Positions 1 through 7,434 of a stretch of 44,088 nucleotides of DNA are shown here, one piece after another. Every line of letters starts with the position of its first letter. Position 1 is the stretch's first letter. The DNA is taken from the NCBI RefSeq assembly GCF_017302315.1, contig NZ_JAFLDT010000028.1, forward strand, positions 1 to 44,088, in the 5' to 3' direction. Position numbers and translations under genes: made by a program. This stretch comes from Zoogloea sp. (GTDB lineage: Bacteria > Pseudomonadota > Gammaproteobacteria > Burkholderiales > Rhodocyclaceae). Under the pieces are notes generated by a model. That model was not told the DNA's origin. It was given only the letters and a program-made list of their open reading frames with translations, and made no database searches.

Positions 1-110
1 TGGCTTGGTTCAACCATCATCGGCTGCTCGCGCCTATTGGCTACATGCCGCCGGCTGAAGCTGAGGCAAACTATTACCGCAGCCAAACCGGTCAGGCTGT
101 GTTGGCCTGA
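1..110 (+). CDS. IS3-family transposase OrfB, C-terminal end (partial)
   Basis: The window opens inside a reading frame whose last 35 residues read AWFNHHRLLAPIGYMPP and continue to a TGA at 108-110. The WxNxxRxxxxxGxxxPxxxE pattern, followed by a YY pair, is characteristic of the C-terminus of IS3-family DDE transposases (OrfB/InsF type). The remainder lies upstream of the window, so whether the element is intact cannot be judged. About 35 bases downstream of the stop resemble the right end commonly found after these genes, but the terminal inverted repeat cannot be confirmed without the left end. Confidence 0.85.
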   Translation, partial: AWFNHHRLLAPIGYMPPAEAEANYYRSQTGQAVLA

Positions 111-335
111 CTAAAACCAAACGGCCTCCTCGAAACCCGGGGCGATTCAATATGGTCAGCCGTCACCTCGTTCTAAGGCGCGTTGTCGGCTATAGCCGCC
201 AGCCAACCCGCACCATCACGCGGGTCCGTCTGGCGGGTGTCACCGACCGGCACAATGGCGCCAGTTTCTCTCTGACGGAAGTCTCGACCTTGAGTGAACC
301 GCCGCCCCCCTCCCCGGTTTGGCAGGACGAAACCG

Positions 336-458
336 ATGGCCCGCAGGCGTATCACAATGCATGCGAACCGCCAGGTTCTGATGCGTTTGCGGCAGGGCGA
401 TTCGGGACGTGAGATTGCGCGCTCCGGTTTGCAGAAAACCATCGACAACAGGCTGTAG
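336..458 (+). pseudogene. IS21-family IstA-type transposase remnant (N-terminal 40 aa)
   Basis: An ATG at 336 opens a 40-codon frame reading MARRRITMHANRQVLMRLRQ followed by GDSGREIARSG, then a TAG at 456-458. The segment looks like the N-terminal helix-turn-helix start of IS21-type IstA proteins (a motif of the type RQxLxRLRxGDSxREIARxxL). The rest of the roughly 500-residue protein and its IstB partner are absent, so this is a truncated remnant. The family assignment rests on pattern recognition of a short stretch and is moderate. Together with the IS3 and IS110 fragments it marks this end of the window as a site of repeated insertion. Confidence 0.55.
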
Positions 459-1135
459 GAGTCGAGCCTACTGTGGGATGGGAAAACCTGCCGGAGCCGG
501 TGGATGGGTTGGGGGAGTGGAAGGTCGGCCGGGGGGTGTCGCGGTTATTCTTGGGGGGTGTGAATGTCGCGTTGTCGGCCGGAGCGGACGTTCCTATGCA
601 CTGCAGTATCATTCCACTCTGGACTACAAAGCAGCCATTGATACCGGGCTGTGCACTGACCCGGCCGTCTATAGCGGTAAGCACTCATATAGAGAGGGCT
701 ACGCTGTCCTGCTAAGTCAGCCAGTAGCACTACACAAACTACTCCATGTAGAAGCTGTATGCTTAAGGTATTCCTTGGTAGGGAGTAGAAAGGTCTACTC
801 GATGATTATCGTAAGCATTGGGGCGGAACAGCGTTCGCTCCAAGACGCGACCCCGGTCTGGATCAATGAACAGGTACAACGGCGGCGCGCAGACGGACAG
901 CCCATCTGTGCAAGAGTGTCAATCCAGCAAGGCGGGCTAAATATGAGTCTTGCCACACCCAACTGCACAAGCACACAAGGTGGCGGACGGCGACCAACCC
1001 CAGATGAGAACGACCTTTTGCGCTTTGGGCTGATCGGGGGCCCAATGACCCACATTTTTCTGGAGGCAACCTCGTCGCCTTCCTTACACAACTTCGGCGG
1101 CTCTTCGCCTGAACCCCTCTGGCCCGTGAATGACC
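459..1135. other. Gene-free stretch between IS remnants and the TIR operon
   Basis: About 680 bases with no frame that looks like a protein. Several open frames cross it on both strands, but their translations are low in recognisable motifs and rich in Arg, Pro, Ser and Cys, as expected from noise. Base composition is more AT-rich than the core genes to the right. No clear terminator or repeat array was seen. The promoter of the TIR gene must lie in the right-hand part, but I cannot point to convincing -35 and -10 elements. Confidence 0.5.
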
Positions 1136-2083
1136 ATGGCAAAACTGTTTTTTTCATACTCCCATAAGGACGAGGATCTGCGCAACGAACTCGAAACTCA
1201 TCTTGCGCTATTGAAACGCCAAGGAGTGATTTCGTCGTGGCACGACCGCCGGATTTCGGCCGGCAGCGACATCGACAAGACTATCGATGCCGAACTGGAA
1301 TCATCGCAGATCATCTTGCTTCTGGTGAGTGCGCACTTCCTTGCATCCGACTACTGTTTTGAAAGGGAGATGGCTAGAGCGCTAGAGAAGCACAACGAAG
1401 GAAGTGCAACCGTCATTCCGGTCATACTTCACCCCTGTGATTGGCACTCGGCGCAGTTTGGTAAGCTCCGGGCCACGCCTACTGATGGCAAAGCAATTTC
1501 TATGTATGCCAATCGACACGAGGCCCTTGCCATCGTTGCTAGAGATGTTCGGGAAATAGCCACCAGCGTTTCGGCAATGGAGCCTCCATCGCGAGAAGCC
1601 CCACCACTAGAACGTCTTGATCTCAGATCAAGCCCGAAACCTCGCTCAAGTAACCTGAGGGTAAAGCGCAAGTTCGACGATCACGAGCGGGACGGATTCC
1701 TGGAAGACAGCTATGAATACATCGCTCGTTACTTCGATGGTTCATTGGAGGAACTAGCCGCAAGGAACCCGCAGCTGAAAACGCGTTTCAAGCGCCTCGA
1801 TGCCACGAGCTTTACCGCTTCGATCTATAAGAACGGCCAACGGGTCGCACAATGCTCTGTGTGGTATGGAAGTGCCTTAGGTTCGTCCGGCATCGCCTAT
1901 TCCCAATCCGCAGACGCCCCTCGCAACAGCCTCAATGAGTCGCTTTCCGTCGTAGATGATGGCTATGCCCTCCAACTCAAGCCGCTGGGCATGCAGCGTT
2001 ACGGCGGCGATCGTGACAAGGCTTTATCTGAACAGGGTGCTGCGGAGTATTACTGGGAAATCCTTATCCGCCCTCTGCAGTAA
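1136..2083 (+). CDS. TIR-domain protein, probable NAD-cleaving defence effector
   Basis: The 315-aa product begins MAKLFFSYSHKDED, the classic first strand and box 1 of a TIR domain. A BB-loop-like RRISAGSDID follows near residue 38, then a FLASDYCFEREM helix in which Glu78 sits where bacterial TIR NADases carry their catalytic glutamate. The TIR fold occupies roughly residues 1-145. A second, unrecognised domain covers about 180-315 and is rich in aromatic and charged residues. There is no signal peptide or membrane segment. ATG 1136 is preferred over ATG 1130 because MAKLFFSYSH is the usual TIR start; no strong ribosome site separates them. It is followed after 29 bases by a small ORF and then a 299-aa ORF, suggesting one operon. 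TIR proteins in prokaryotic defence (Thoeris, CBASS, TIR-pAgo) deplete or modify NAD+; that role here is inference. Confidence 0.85.
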   Translation: MAKLFFSYSHKDEDLRNELETHLALLKRQGVISSWHDRRISAGSDIDKTIDAELESSQIILLLVSAHFLASDYCFEREMARALEKHNEGSATVIPVILHPCDWHSAQFGKLRATPTDGKAISMYANRHEALAIVARDVREIATSVSAMEPPSREAPPLERLDLRSSPKPRSSNLRVKRKFDDHERDGFLEDSYEYIARYFDGSLEELAARNPQLKTRFKRLDATSFTASIYKNGQRVAQCSVWYGSALGSSGIAYSQSADAPRNSLNESLSVVDDGYALQLKPLGMQRYGGDRDKALSEQGAAEYYWEILIRPLQ

Positions 2084-2112
2084 CCACCTGAGCACCATAT
2101 TGAGCCAATGTC

Positions 2113-2438
2113 ATGAAAATTAGCCCCAAGGTCGTCGACGAATTTATCCATCTTAAAAGACGGCACACGCGGCTTACACAAATTTTTTCCCGTTTCGTCG
2201 AGAGAGCGCAGTATTTCGTAGGTAAACACTCATCGCTCAAGGCGCTCAAACTGAAGGTTTCCGCGGACGGATACAACCTTGATGCCATTTTTGCTGGCAT
2301 ACACCTGCGCTTCCTGTTACTTCCAGGTTATGGCGAAGATGGGGCAGTGCGAGGCCGGGTCATGTAGATGTTCGCTTTCCGTTCGTTGCCGTTACCGTAA
2401 ATGGATGTCCCGGCATTGAAGTCCTTCCACCTTTTTAA
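2113..2438 (+). pseudogene. Small unknown protein of the TIR operon, apparent -1 frameshift
   Basis: A frame starting at ATG 2113 encodes MKISPKVVDEFIHLKRRHTR and continues as a plausible basic, helical protein until about 2340, then runs into a TAG at 2365. The adjacent frame from 2340 continues with protein-like sequence (GHVDVRFPFVAVTVNGCPGI) to a TAA at 2436-2438. The two are joined in one frame if a single G is added to the GGGG run at 2341-2344. The restored product would be about 108 aa. It could be a real inactivating deletion, a sequencing error or, less likely, programmed frameshifting. The 29-base gap from the TIR gene and 18-base gap to the next ORF indicate an operon. I do not recognise the family. 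If the short form is real, it ends at 2367 with 84 residues. Confidence 0.55.
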
Positions 2439-2456
2439 GCCCCTCTGGAGTAATGA

Positions 2457-3356
2457 ATGCATCTTGGCGTTGAACGTAACTCCGGTCATATCTACGAGGG
2501 ATACTCAGCACCTCAGTTTGCCGTCTGGCCTCGCCCCGCCATTACTTTAGCGACACTGATTGAATCTCCTAACGGCTGGAATAGGCTTCCTCGGAACATG
2601 AGCACCACGCCTTTTCCATGGCTGTTTAGGGAGGAGTCGTTCGATCCCGTGACCAGGATCCGACGTGGGCGTTTGTATGAGTCATGCACTGGGGCTCAAC
2701 CGCAGATTGTTCCGGTCAGCGCACATCCATTCGATCACGAAGCTGTAAGAGAAATTGCCGCCAGTCGGCACCCAACAAAGAGCCTCTACACATACGGGCC
2801 ATGCCAATCTATGGTTGCGCGGCCCGACCGCGGGTTCGGCACTGTTCTTGCCCTCGGAACAGGCCATGCAGCTTCGGCATGGAGAGCCATTCAGCTAGAG
2901 GTGCTGGTAGACGACGATATTCTGGTAACGCTGAAGGCGTTATCTGCCTTCGGAATATTGCCAGAAGTCGATTTTGGAGATCTTGCCGACGAGCTTCGCC
3001 TGCCTGTTCGGCGAGCCATTGACCGAGTTCTCGATGCTGCATTCCGTGAGTCCCCGATTTCCGTGGTCGATCACTGCCGCAATGCAGCCCAAGTGATTCT
3101 GTCGCGATGGATGGTTCATTCAGGCGCGAGCAACAGTTTGCTAGCCAAAGACCTCGGTGAGGTGTGCAAAGCAATCGAGCGTGATTTCAATAAATCAGCA
3201 GCGCGAGATGCAGCTAACATTGTTCGATTGCTACATTCTCGCGGGAAGGCCAATAAGCAAGAGACAGAACAACTTCGTCTAGCCGTAGAAGAGGATGCAA
3301 CACTATCGATAGAGGCTCTCGGATTCCTTTTGCGTGAATTAGGTTGGGCAAAGTAG
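2457..3356 (+). CDS. Unknown 299-aa protein, third gene of the TIR operon
   Basis: The product begins MHLGVERNSGHIYEGYSAPQ. A GGAG at 2447-2450 lies six bases before ATG 2457, and in-frame stops immediately upstream fix the start. Residues 1-150 look like a mixed alpha/beta domain containing SFDPVTRIRRGRLYE, an arginine-rich motif that seems deliberate. Residues 150-299 are strongly helical and charged, with no membrane segment or signal peptide. I do not recognise a family. Its position, immediately behind the TIR gene and a small ORF and with matching AT-richer codon use, argues that the three were acquired together and work together. A sensor or regulatory role for this protein, with TIR as the effector, is only a hypothesis. 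Confidence 0.75.
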   Translation: MHLGVERNSGHIYEGYSAPQFAVWPRPAITLATLIESPNGWNRLPRNMSTTPFPWLFREESFDPVTRIRRGRLYESCTGAQPQIVPVSAHPFDHEAVREIAASRHPTKSLYTYGPCQSMVARPDRGFGTVLALGTGHAASAWRAIQLEVLVDDDILVTLKALSAFGILPEVDFGDLADELRLPVRRAIDRVLDAAFRESPISVVDHCRNAAQVILSRWMVHSGASNSLLAKDLGEVCKAIERDFNKSAARDAANIVRLLHSRGKANKQETEQLRLAVEEDATLSIEALGFLLRELGWAK

Positions 3357-3688
3357 AGCGGTGCGGCGTGGCGCAGAGTCTCACGCCGACAGCTTCGATC
3401 TATGACGCTGAATCCCTTCCAGCGACAAGCAATTCGAAAACTGGACTTTCGGGGTCAGGTTGGCCGAGAGGTCGGCTGATAGTTGGAGAACTGCCAACTG
3501 CCGTTCATATGTCGCATGCCGAAAGACCGCTCTGGCCGATCAACGGTCTATCGAGTCGGGCAGATAATCGGCCGAAGCGGCCATTCCTAGGGTGGGCAGT
3601 TGCTGCTTTGCAAAAAATCCGGACGCGCACCCAATCGACTGCGACCTCTATTTTCGTAAGCTCAATTGCTTACTAATTAGATATCAGA
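3357..3688. repeat. Gene-free stretch with short inverted and tandem repeats
   Basis: Between the TIR operon and the Mrr-like gene lie 332 bases with no credible gene. They contain a 6-bp inverted repeat AGTTGG/CCAACT (3481-3486 and 3494-3499, 7-base loop), a tandem AACTGCC duplication (3489-3502) and a small palindrome GGCCGaagCGGCC (3570-3582). Degenerate clusters of such CCGA/CGGTC-containing repeats occur between genes in many betaproteobacteria; whether this is one of them needs a genome-wide comparison. The AT-rich 3' end may hold the promoter of the next gene. Confidence 0.35.
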
Positions 3689-4399
3689 ATGACCGAAATG
3701 GCAAGACACAAAGTACCTCCGGTTAATTTTCGTATTCGAACCCATCCAAAATCGGCACGGCATGCCTATGAACTAATAGAACAAGCCGATACTGCTATGA
3801 AGAAGCTTTTTCTTGGAGAGGATTTATCGCAGCGGGAATGGAATTCACTTCTAGGCTCAGACTACCTCGAGCCGACACAAACCGAACGTAGGGAAGAAGG
3901 CGTTGAAGAATTTACTGAACAGCTTTACTCGGCCTCAACGCTACAGCTTGCAAGCGCGCATCCATTTATATACACAGACATCGAGACTGAAATTCTCGCT
4001 TACTTTGGACGGCACCCGGAATTGCTGTACTCGTTGCCGCCGCGAAAGTTCGAAGAACTGATTGCATCTGTGTTTCACAAAAACGGCTTCGATGTAGAAC
4101 TAACGCCAGAGACGCGCGACGGTGGGATCGACATAATTGCAGTGCAGCGTGATGATTTGTGCGGCGGCAGTTTGAACTTGATTGAGTGCAAACGTTATCT
4201 TCCTCACAACACCGTGGGCATCGGCGTTGTTCAGCGTCTGTACGGTGTTGTTGAGCAGCACAAGGCGACAAAAGGAATCATTGTTACAACTTCCAGCTTC
4301 ACTAAAGACGCAAAAGAGGCTGCGGAATTCTCTAAGCATCGACTTGTTCTTAACGATTACAGCAACTTGACGTCTTGGTTGAAAGCGTTTAGAAAATAG
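3689..4399 (+). CDS. Mrr-like restriction endonuclease domain protein
   Basis: The 236-aa protein has an uncharacterised charged N-terminal half (residues 1-110) and a C-terminal Mrr-type nuclease domain (about 113-230). Visible catalytic elements of the PD-(D/E)xK fold are the FEEL helix near residue 121, RDGGIDI with Asp148, and IECKRY with Glu166 and Lys168, followed by a conserved GVVQRLYGVVEQHKATKGIIVTT segment (residues 179-201). This is the layout of Mrr_cat proteins, which cleave DNA, often when it carries modified bases. No methyltransferase lies next to it, so it would act as a modification-dependent (type IV-like) or stand-alone nuclease; that is inference. The start at ATG 3689 lacks a good ribosome site, and ATG 3698 is a close alternative. 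Confidence 0.85.
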   Translation: MTEMARHKVPPVNFRIRTHPKSARHAYELIEQADTAMKKLFLGEDLSQREWNSLLGSDYLEPTQTERREEGVEEFTEQLYSASTLQLASAHPFIYTDIETEILAYFGRHPELLYSLPPRKFEELIASVFHKNGFDVELTPETRDGGIDIIAVQRDDLCGGSLNLIECKRYLPHNTVGIGVVQRLYGVVEQHKATKGIIVTTSSFTKDAKEAAEFSKHRLVLNDYSNLTSWLKAFRK

Positions 4400-4459
4400 T
4401 CGTGACAAGCTTAGAGGTACGAGTACTCATTGAAGTGAGCGTCGTGATCTCATTCGGGT

Positions 4460-4490
4460 TGGAAGTCTTCACTTCTTCTTTAGTTTTATT
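4460..4490 (+). terminator. Weak candidate terminator after the Mrr-like gene
   Basis: About 60 bases after the stop, GAAGTcttcACTTC forms a small 5-bp hairpin followed by a T-rich run (ttctttagttttatt). The stem is short and AT-rich, so the call is tentative. Just beyond it, ATTGCaatcGCAAT at 4488-4501 is a second small palindrome. Confidence 0.3.
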
Positions 4491-4600
4491 GCAATCGCAA
4501 TGAAGCCATAACTTGCCAAATGGGATTGCATTGGCAGGCGTGTCCGCTCAGCGGTGCGAAGCAGACGCTGCTCGCGAAGGCGTACAACGTCTGTTCCGGC

Positions 4601-4674
4601 CGAACAACCGCCCCCCACCACAAGCACAATACCCCCGCCACTCACCCCACCTGCCAACAATCCCCCAACCCACC
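4601..4674 (+). promoter_or_regulatory. C/A-rich, G-poor leader upstream of the membrane protein gene
   Basis: Immediately before ATG 4675, 74 bases contain by my count 43 C, 22 A, 5 G and 4 T. A C-rich, G-poor and therefore unstructured RNA is the hallmark of Rho-utilisation sites. The leader also lacks any purine-rich ribosome-binding site. It may be a rut-like regulatory leader or a composition artefact; the first is inference. Confidence 0.35.
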
Positions 4675-5208
4675 ATGGAAGCCCTCCAAGAAGTCATCGA
4701 GATCATCCTCCTGCTGATCAGCGTCATCAGCGCGGTGGCGGCGTATTTCCGTTTTCGGGGGCGCAGCTTCGGGGTGTCGGACATGCTGATCTTCGTGCCC
4801 CTGGCGGTGGCGGCGGATGTCGTCTGTTACCAGCTTTTCCAGGCAATGGCCGGGCCCCACGGCGAGTCGACGGCCTATGGGGCGCTGGCGGCGATGCTGG
4901 GCTTGTTCGGGCTGGCGCCGGTTGCGGCGGGGCTCAACATGGTCGCGGCGGCGGCGACGCTGGTCTGCATGCTGCGGCACGCTGCGGTGCGTTACGGCGT
5001 CTTGGCCCTTGCGCTTGTGGCGTGGGCCGCGCATCTTTTCCTGGGGCATCGCGACGAGATGTCGGCGCCCGGCGGGGCACTCAACGGCGACCGGGTGGCC
5101 GGGGAGAACTGGGCGCTGGAGTCCGGCGCGGCGAGCCGGGCGGAGTGTGACCGGCAATCCGCTATGCAGGCGTTTCGCGAGGGATGCTATTCGAAGCTGG
5201 GACGGTGA
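4675..5208 (+). CDS. Small integral membrane protein of unknown function
   Basis: From ATG 4675 the frame gives a 177-aa protein beginning MEALQEVIEIILLLISVISA. It has four to five hydrophobic stretches: about residues 6-24, 35-55, 65-85, 88-105 and 109-124. A short basic loop (YFRFRGR) follows the first helix. The C-terminal 50 residues are hydrophilic and include two cysteines (AECDRQ and REGCYS). The open frame extends upstream to 4513, but that part is C/A-rich repeat-like sequence, so the internal ATG is preferred even though no Shine-Dalgarno is visible. Codon use is much more GC-rich than in the TIR and Mrr genes to its left. I do not recognise the family. Whether it belongs with DarTG downstream or is a separate cargo gene is unclear. 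Confidence 0.55.
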   Translation: MEALQEVIEIILLLISVISAVAAYFRFRGRSFGVSDMLIFVPLAVAADVVCYQLFQAMAGPHGESTAYGALAAMLGLFGLAPVAAGLNMVAAAATLVCMLRHAAVRYGVLALALVAWAAHLFLGHRDEMSAPGGALNGDRVAGENWALESGAASRAECDRQSAMQAFREGCYSKLGR

Positions 5209-5353
5209 TGGTGACACCGCGTGGCTGAGTGGCGTGATGCGGCTACGGTGGCGATCAAGGCTTGCGGAGTGCTTACTGCCCGCGCCCGGAAGCAGCGGGC
5301 CAGCCCTTCAAGTTATACTCCGCGCGATCTGGATGGGGTGAATACATCAGAAG

Positions 5354-5381
5354 CCTGATCGAAGATCAGTCCTTGATCAGG
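5354..5381. promoter_or_regulatory. Inverted repeat upstream of darT, possible operator
   Basis: CCTGATC at 5354-5360 and GATCAGG at 5375-5381 form a perfect 7-bp inverted repeat with a 14-base spacer that contains a further GATC. It lies 32 bases upstream of the darT start, where a toxin-antitoxin operator or attenuating hairpin would be expected. No factor is known from the sequence. Confidence 0.4.
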
Positions 5382-5412
5382 AGGTTGGCGATAACGACAG
5401 GATGTTCATCTG

Positions 5413-6060
5413 ATGCTCTACACCAAGCTCAATCCGGAAAAGGCGCTGATCTGGCGTATCGTCCATCGTGACAACCTGCCCTGGATTCTCGACAACGGTC
5501 TGTACTGCGGCAACAGCGTGGTGAAGGCTCCGGATTGGATCAGCATCGGTAATCCGGAATTGATCGACAAACGCGCCAAGCATCCGGTGCCGCTACCTCC
5601 GGGGGGCTGGCTGAACGACTATGTGCCGTTCTACTTCACCCCTTTCTCGCCGATGCTGCGCAACATCCACACCGCGTGGGGTGGGATTCAGAAACGGTCG
5701 AACGAGGAGATCGTGATCCTTGTTTCCAGCTTGCCTCATATCGCCGCACTTGGCTTACCGTTCTTGTTCACCGACAGCCACGCCTACTACCAGTGGGCAC
5801 GCTTCTATTCAGCGTTGGCAGATCTCGACAAGATCGACTGGCCGCTGTTGCAACGCCGCGACTTCAAGCGCGACCCGGAAGATCTGGCCAAGTTCGAGCG
5901 CTACCAGGCCGAGGCGCTGATTCACCAGCATGTGCCGGTGCAAGGCCTTCTGGGCCTGGTGTGCTACACCGAAGCAGTGAAACAGGGCATTGAAGGGGAG
6001 ATTGCGGCCCGCCATCTGACACTACCGGTTCATGCACGTACAGAGTGGTATTTCTCATGA
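5413..6060 (+). CDS. darT: DarT toxin, DNA ADP-ribosyltransferase (DUF4433 family)
   Basis: The 215-aa protein carries the DarT hallmarks: the N-terminal [20 protein letters not shown] near residue 16 (H18 of the NAD-binding region), [13 protein letters not shown] near residue 69, and [13 protein letters not shown] in which Glu167 occupies the catalytic position. DarT enzymes use NAD+ to ADP-ribosylate bases in single-stranded DNA, blocking replication; several protect against phage. An AGGA at 5399-5402 precedes ATG 5413 by ten bases and an in-frame stop lies just upstream, fixing the start. The stop overlaps the start of the antitoxin gene (ATGA at 6057-6060), the usual coupling for this pair. 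All key motifs appear intact, so the toxin is probably active. Confidence 0.93.
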   Translation: MLYTKLNPEKALIWRIVHRDNLPWILDNGLYCGNSVVKAPDWISIGNPELIDKRAKHPVPLPPGGWLNDYVPFYFTPFSPMLRNIHTAWGGIQKRSNEEIVILVSSLPHIAALGLPFLFTDSHAYYQWARFYSALADLDKIDWPLLQRRDFKRDPEDLAKFERYQAEALIHQHVPVQGLLGLVCYTEAVKQGIEGEIAARHLTLPVHARTEWYFS

Positions 6061-7160
6061 TCACATTCACACAAGGCAATCTGCTCGAGGCCCGTGCCGA
6101 AGCACTGGTCAATACTGTCAACACCGTCGGGGTGATGGGCAAGGGCATTGCGCTGATGTTCAAGGAACGCTTTGCCGACAACTTCCGCCTGTATGCCGCC
6201 GCCTGCAAGGCAAAGGAAGTGCAGACCGGCAAGATGTTCGTCACTTCTGTGCATGAGCTCGATGGGCCGCGATGGATCGTCAACTTCCCCACCAAGCAGC
6301 ACTGGCGCGCGCCTTCGCGCATGGAGTGGGTGGTCGAGGGTTTGCAGAGCTTGCGGCAGTTTCTGCTTGAGCATCAGGTCGCGTCGGTTGCCGTCCCGCC
6401 GCTGGGTGCGGGCAACGGGGGCTTGAACTGGCTCGACGTGCGCAAGGAGATCGAACGGGCCTTGGGGGATCTGGACGCGGAGATACTGGTGTTCGAACCA
6501 AGCACCCAGTATCAAAACGTGGCCAAGCATGCCGGCGTGGAGGTGCTGACCCCTGCGCGCGCGCTGATCGCGGAACTGGTGCGCCGTTACTGGGTGCTGG
6601 GCATGGAGTGCAGCCTGCTGGAGATCCAGAAGCTGGCGTGGTTTCTTGAACGCGCCATTGAGCACTTCAATCCGGGCAACAATCCGCTGGACCTACAGTT
6701 CGTGGCCCACAAGTACGGACCCTATGCGAATCGGCTGGATCACCTGCTGAACAATCTTGACGGTAGCTACCTGCATTGCGACAAGCGCATCAGCGACGCG
6801 GACCCGATGGATGTGATCTGGTTTGATGACGCGCGCAAGGCCTTCGTACAGGCTTATCTGAAGAGTGAGGGCAAGGCATACACGGAAGCCCTTGAGTTCA
6901 CCACCGCCCTGATCGACGGCTTTGAGTCGCCCTTCGGCATGGAACTATTGGCCACCGTCGATTGGCTATTGGCCCGCGAAGGCGTGCCCCCCACGGTGCC
7001 TGCCCTGCGCGAGGGCTTGCGCCGCTGGCGCGGTGGACCCAATGCAGCCGAGCGCAAGAGCCGCTTGTTTGACGACCGGGCGCTGGGCATTGCCTTGGTG
7101 CGTTTAGGCACGCTCGCCGCACATTCACCAACCACACCACCGAAAGTCCCATCCCCCTGA
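6057..7160 (+). CDS. darG: DarG antitoxin, macrodomain ADP-ribosyl-glycohydrolase
   Basis: The 367-aa product begins [20 protein letters not shown]; residues 1-155 form a macrodomain with the ribose-binding signature [20 protein letters not shown] (residues 18-37) and a [10 protein letters not shown] loop. The macrodomain removes ADP-ribose from DNA. The C-terminal part (about 165-350, with [20 protein letters not shown] and [17 protein letters not shown]) matches the DarT-binding domain of DarG. ATG 6057 is chosen because it overlaps the darT stop as ATGA; the frame opens earlier at 6045 inside darT. The last ten residues (TTPPKVPSP region) run into an IS110 remnant at 7159, so the natural C-terminus may have been replaced; the functional domains look complete. 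Confidence 0.92.
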   Translation: MITFTQGNLLEARAEALVNTVNTVGVMGKGIALMFKERFADNFRLYAAACKAKEVQTGKMFVTSVHELDGPRWIVNFPTKQHWRAPSRMEWVVEGLQSLRQFLLEHQVASVAVPPLGAGNGGLNWLDVRKEIERALGDLDAEILVFEPSTQYQNVAKHAGVEVLTPARALIAELVRRYWVLGMECSLLEIQKLAWFLERAIEHFNPGNNPLDLQFVAHKYGPYANRLDHLLNNLDGSYLHCDKRISDADPMDVIWFDDARKAFVQAYLKSEGKAYTEALEFTTALIDGFESPFGMELLATVDWLLAREGVPPTVPALREGLRRWRGGPNAAERKSRLFDDRALGIALVRLGTLAAHSPTTPPKVPSP

Positions 7161-7434
7161 GCAGGCCAATCCCCGGGGTGTCACGCAGACGACGGGCGCT
7201 TTCCTGGCTCTTGAGCATCAGGCTGATCTCCTCTTCCATCGCTTGGACGTGCCGCTCGATGTCCGCAAGGGCCAGCAGTTGATCGTCCACCAGCCGCACC
7301 ATGACCGCCGGCACAGCGTCGTTGATCTCGGCGCGTTGCTGGGCCAGTTTTCGCAGGCCTGAGTGCCGACCTCGGGGCAGGGTCACGCCAAATTCGTAGA
7401 GCAGCCCGCGCAGGGCTGTCCGACGCCCTCTCAC
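7159..7434 (-). pseudogene. IS110-family transposase fragment
   Basis: On the minus strand a 92-codon stretch reads [32 protein letters not shown] and intervening helical sequence. This is the linker and start of the Transposase_20 domain found in the middle of IS110-family transposases. The N-terminal DEDD domain and the C-terminal serine region are missing, so it is dead. One end begins directly at the stop codon of the nucleoside-recognition gene (7431-7433), and the other ends at the stop of darG. Both junctions are therefore insertion or deletion scars. The open frame continues to 6898 through darG, but that part is a shadow of darG. Confidence 0.75.

Noticed and set aside
409-1167. A 252-codon open frame upstream of the TIR gene
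   Set aside because: Its translation has no motif or secondary-structure pattern, runs through remnant sequence and overlaps the TIR start in another frame.
1136-3356. Assignment of the TIR operon to Thoeris
   Set aside because: The operon partners show no SIR2, SLOG or other ThsA-like domain, so the name is not justified.
3357-3688. CRISPR array or attachment site from short repeats
   Set aside because: Repeats are only 5-7 bases, unevenly spaced and few; there is no spacer pattern, integrase or tRNA nearby.
4513-4674. N-terminal extension of the small membrane protein
   Set aside because: The upstream codons are C/A-rich repeat-like sequence with no protein character, and the membrane protein starts naturally at 4675.
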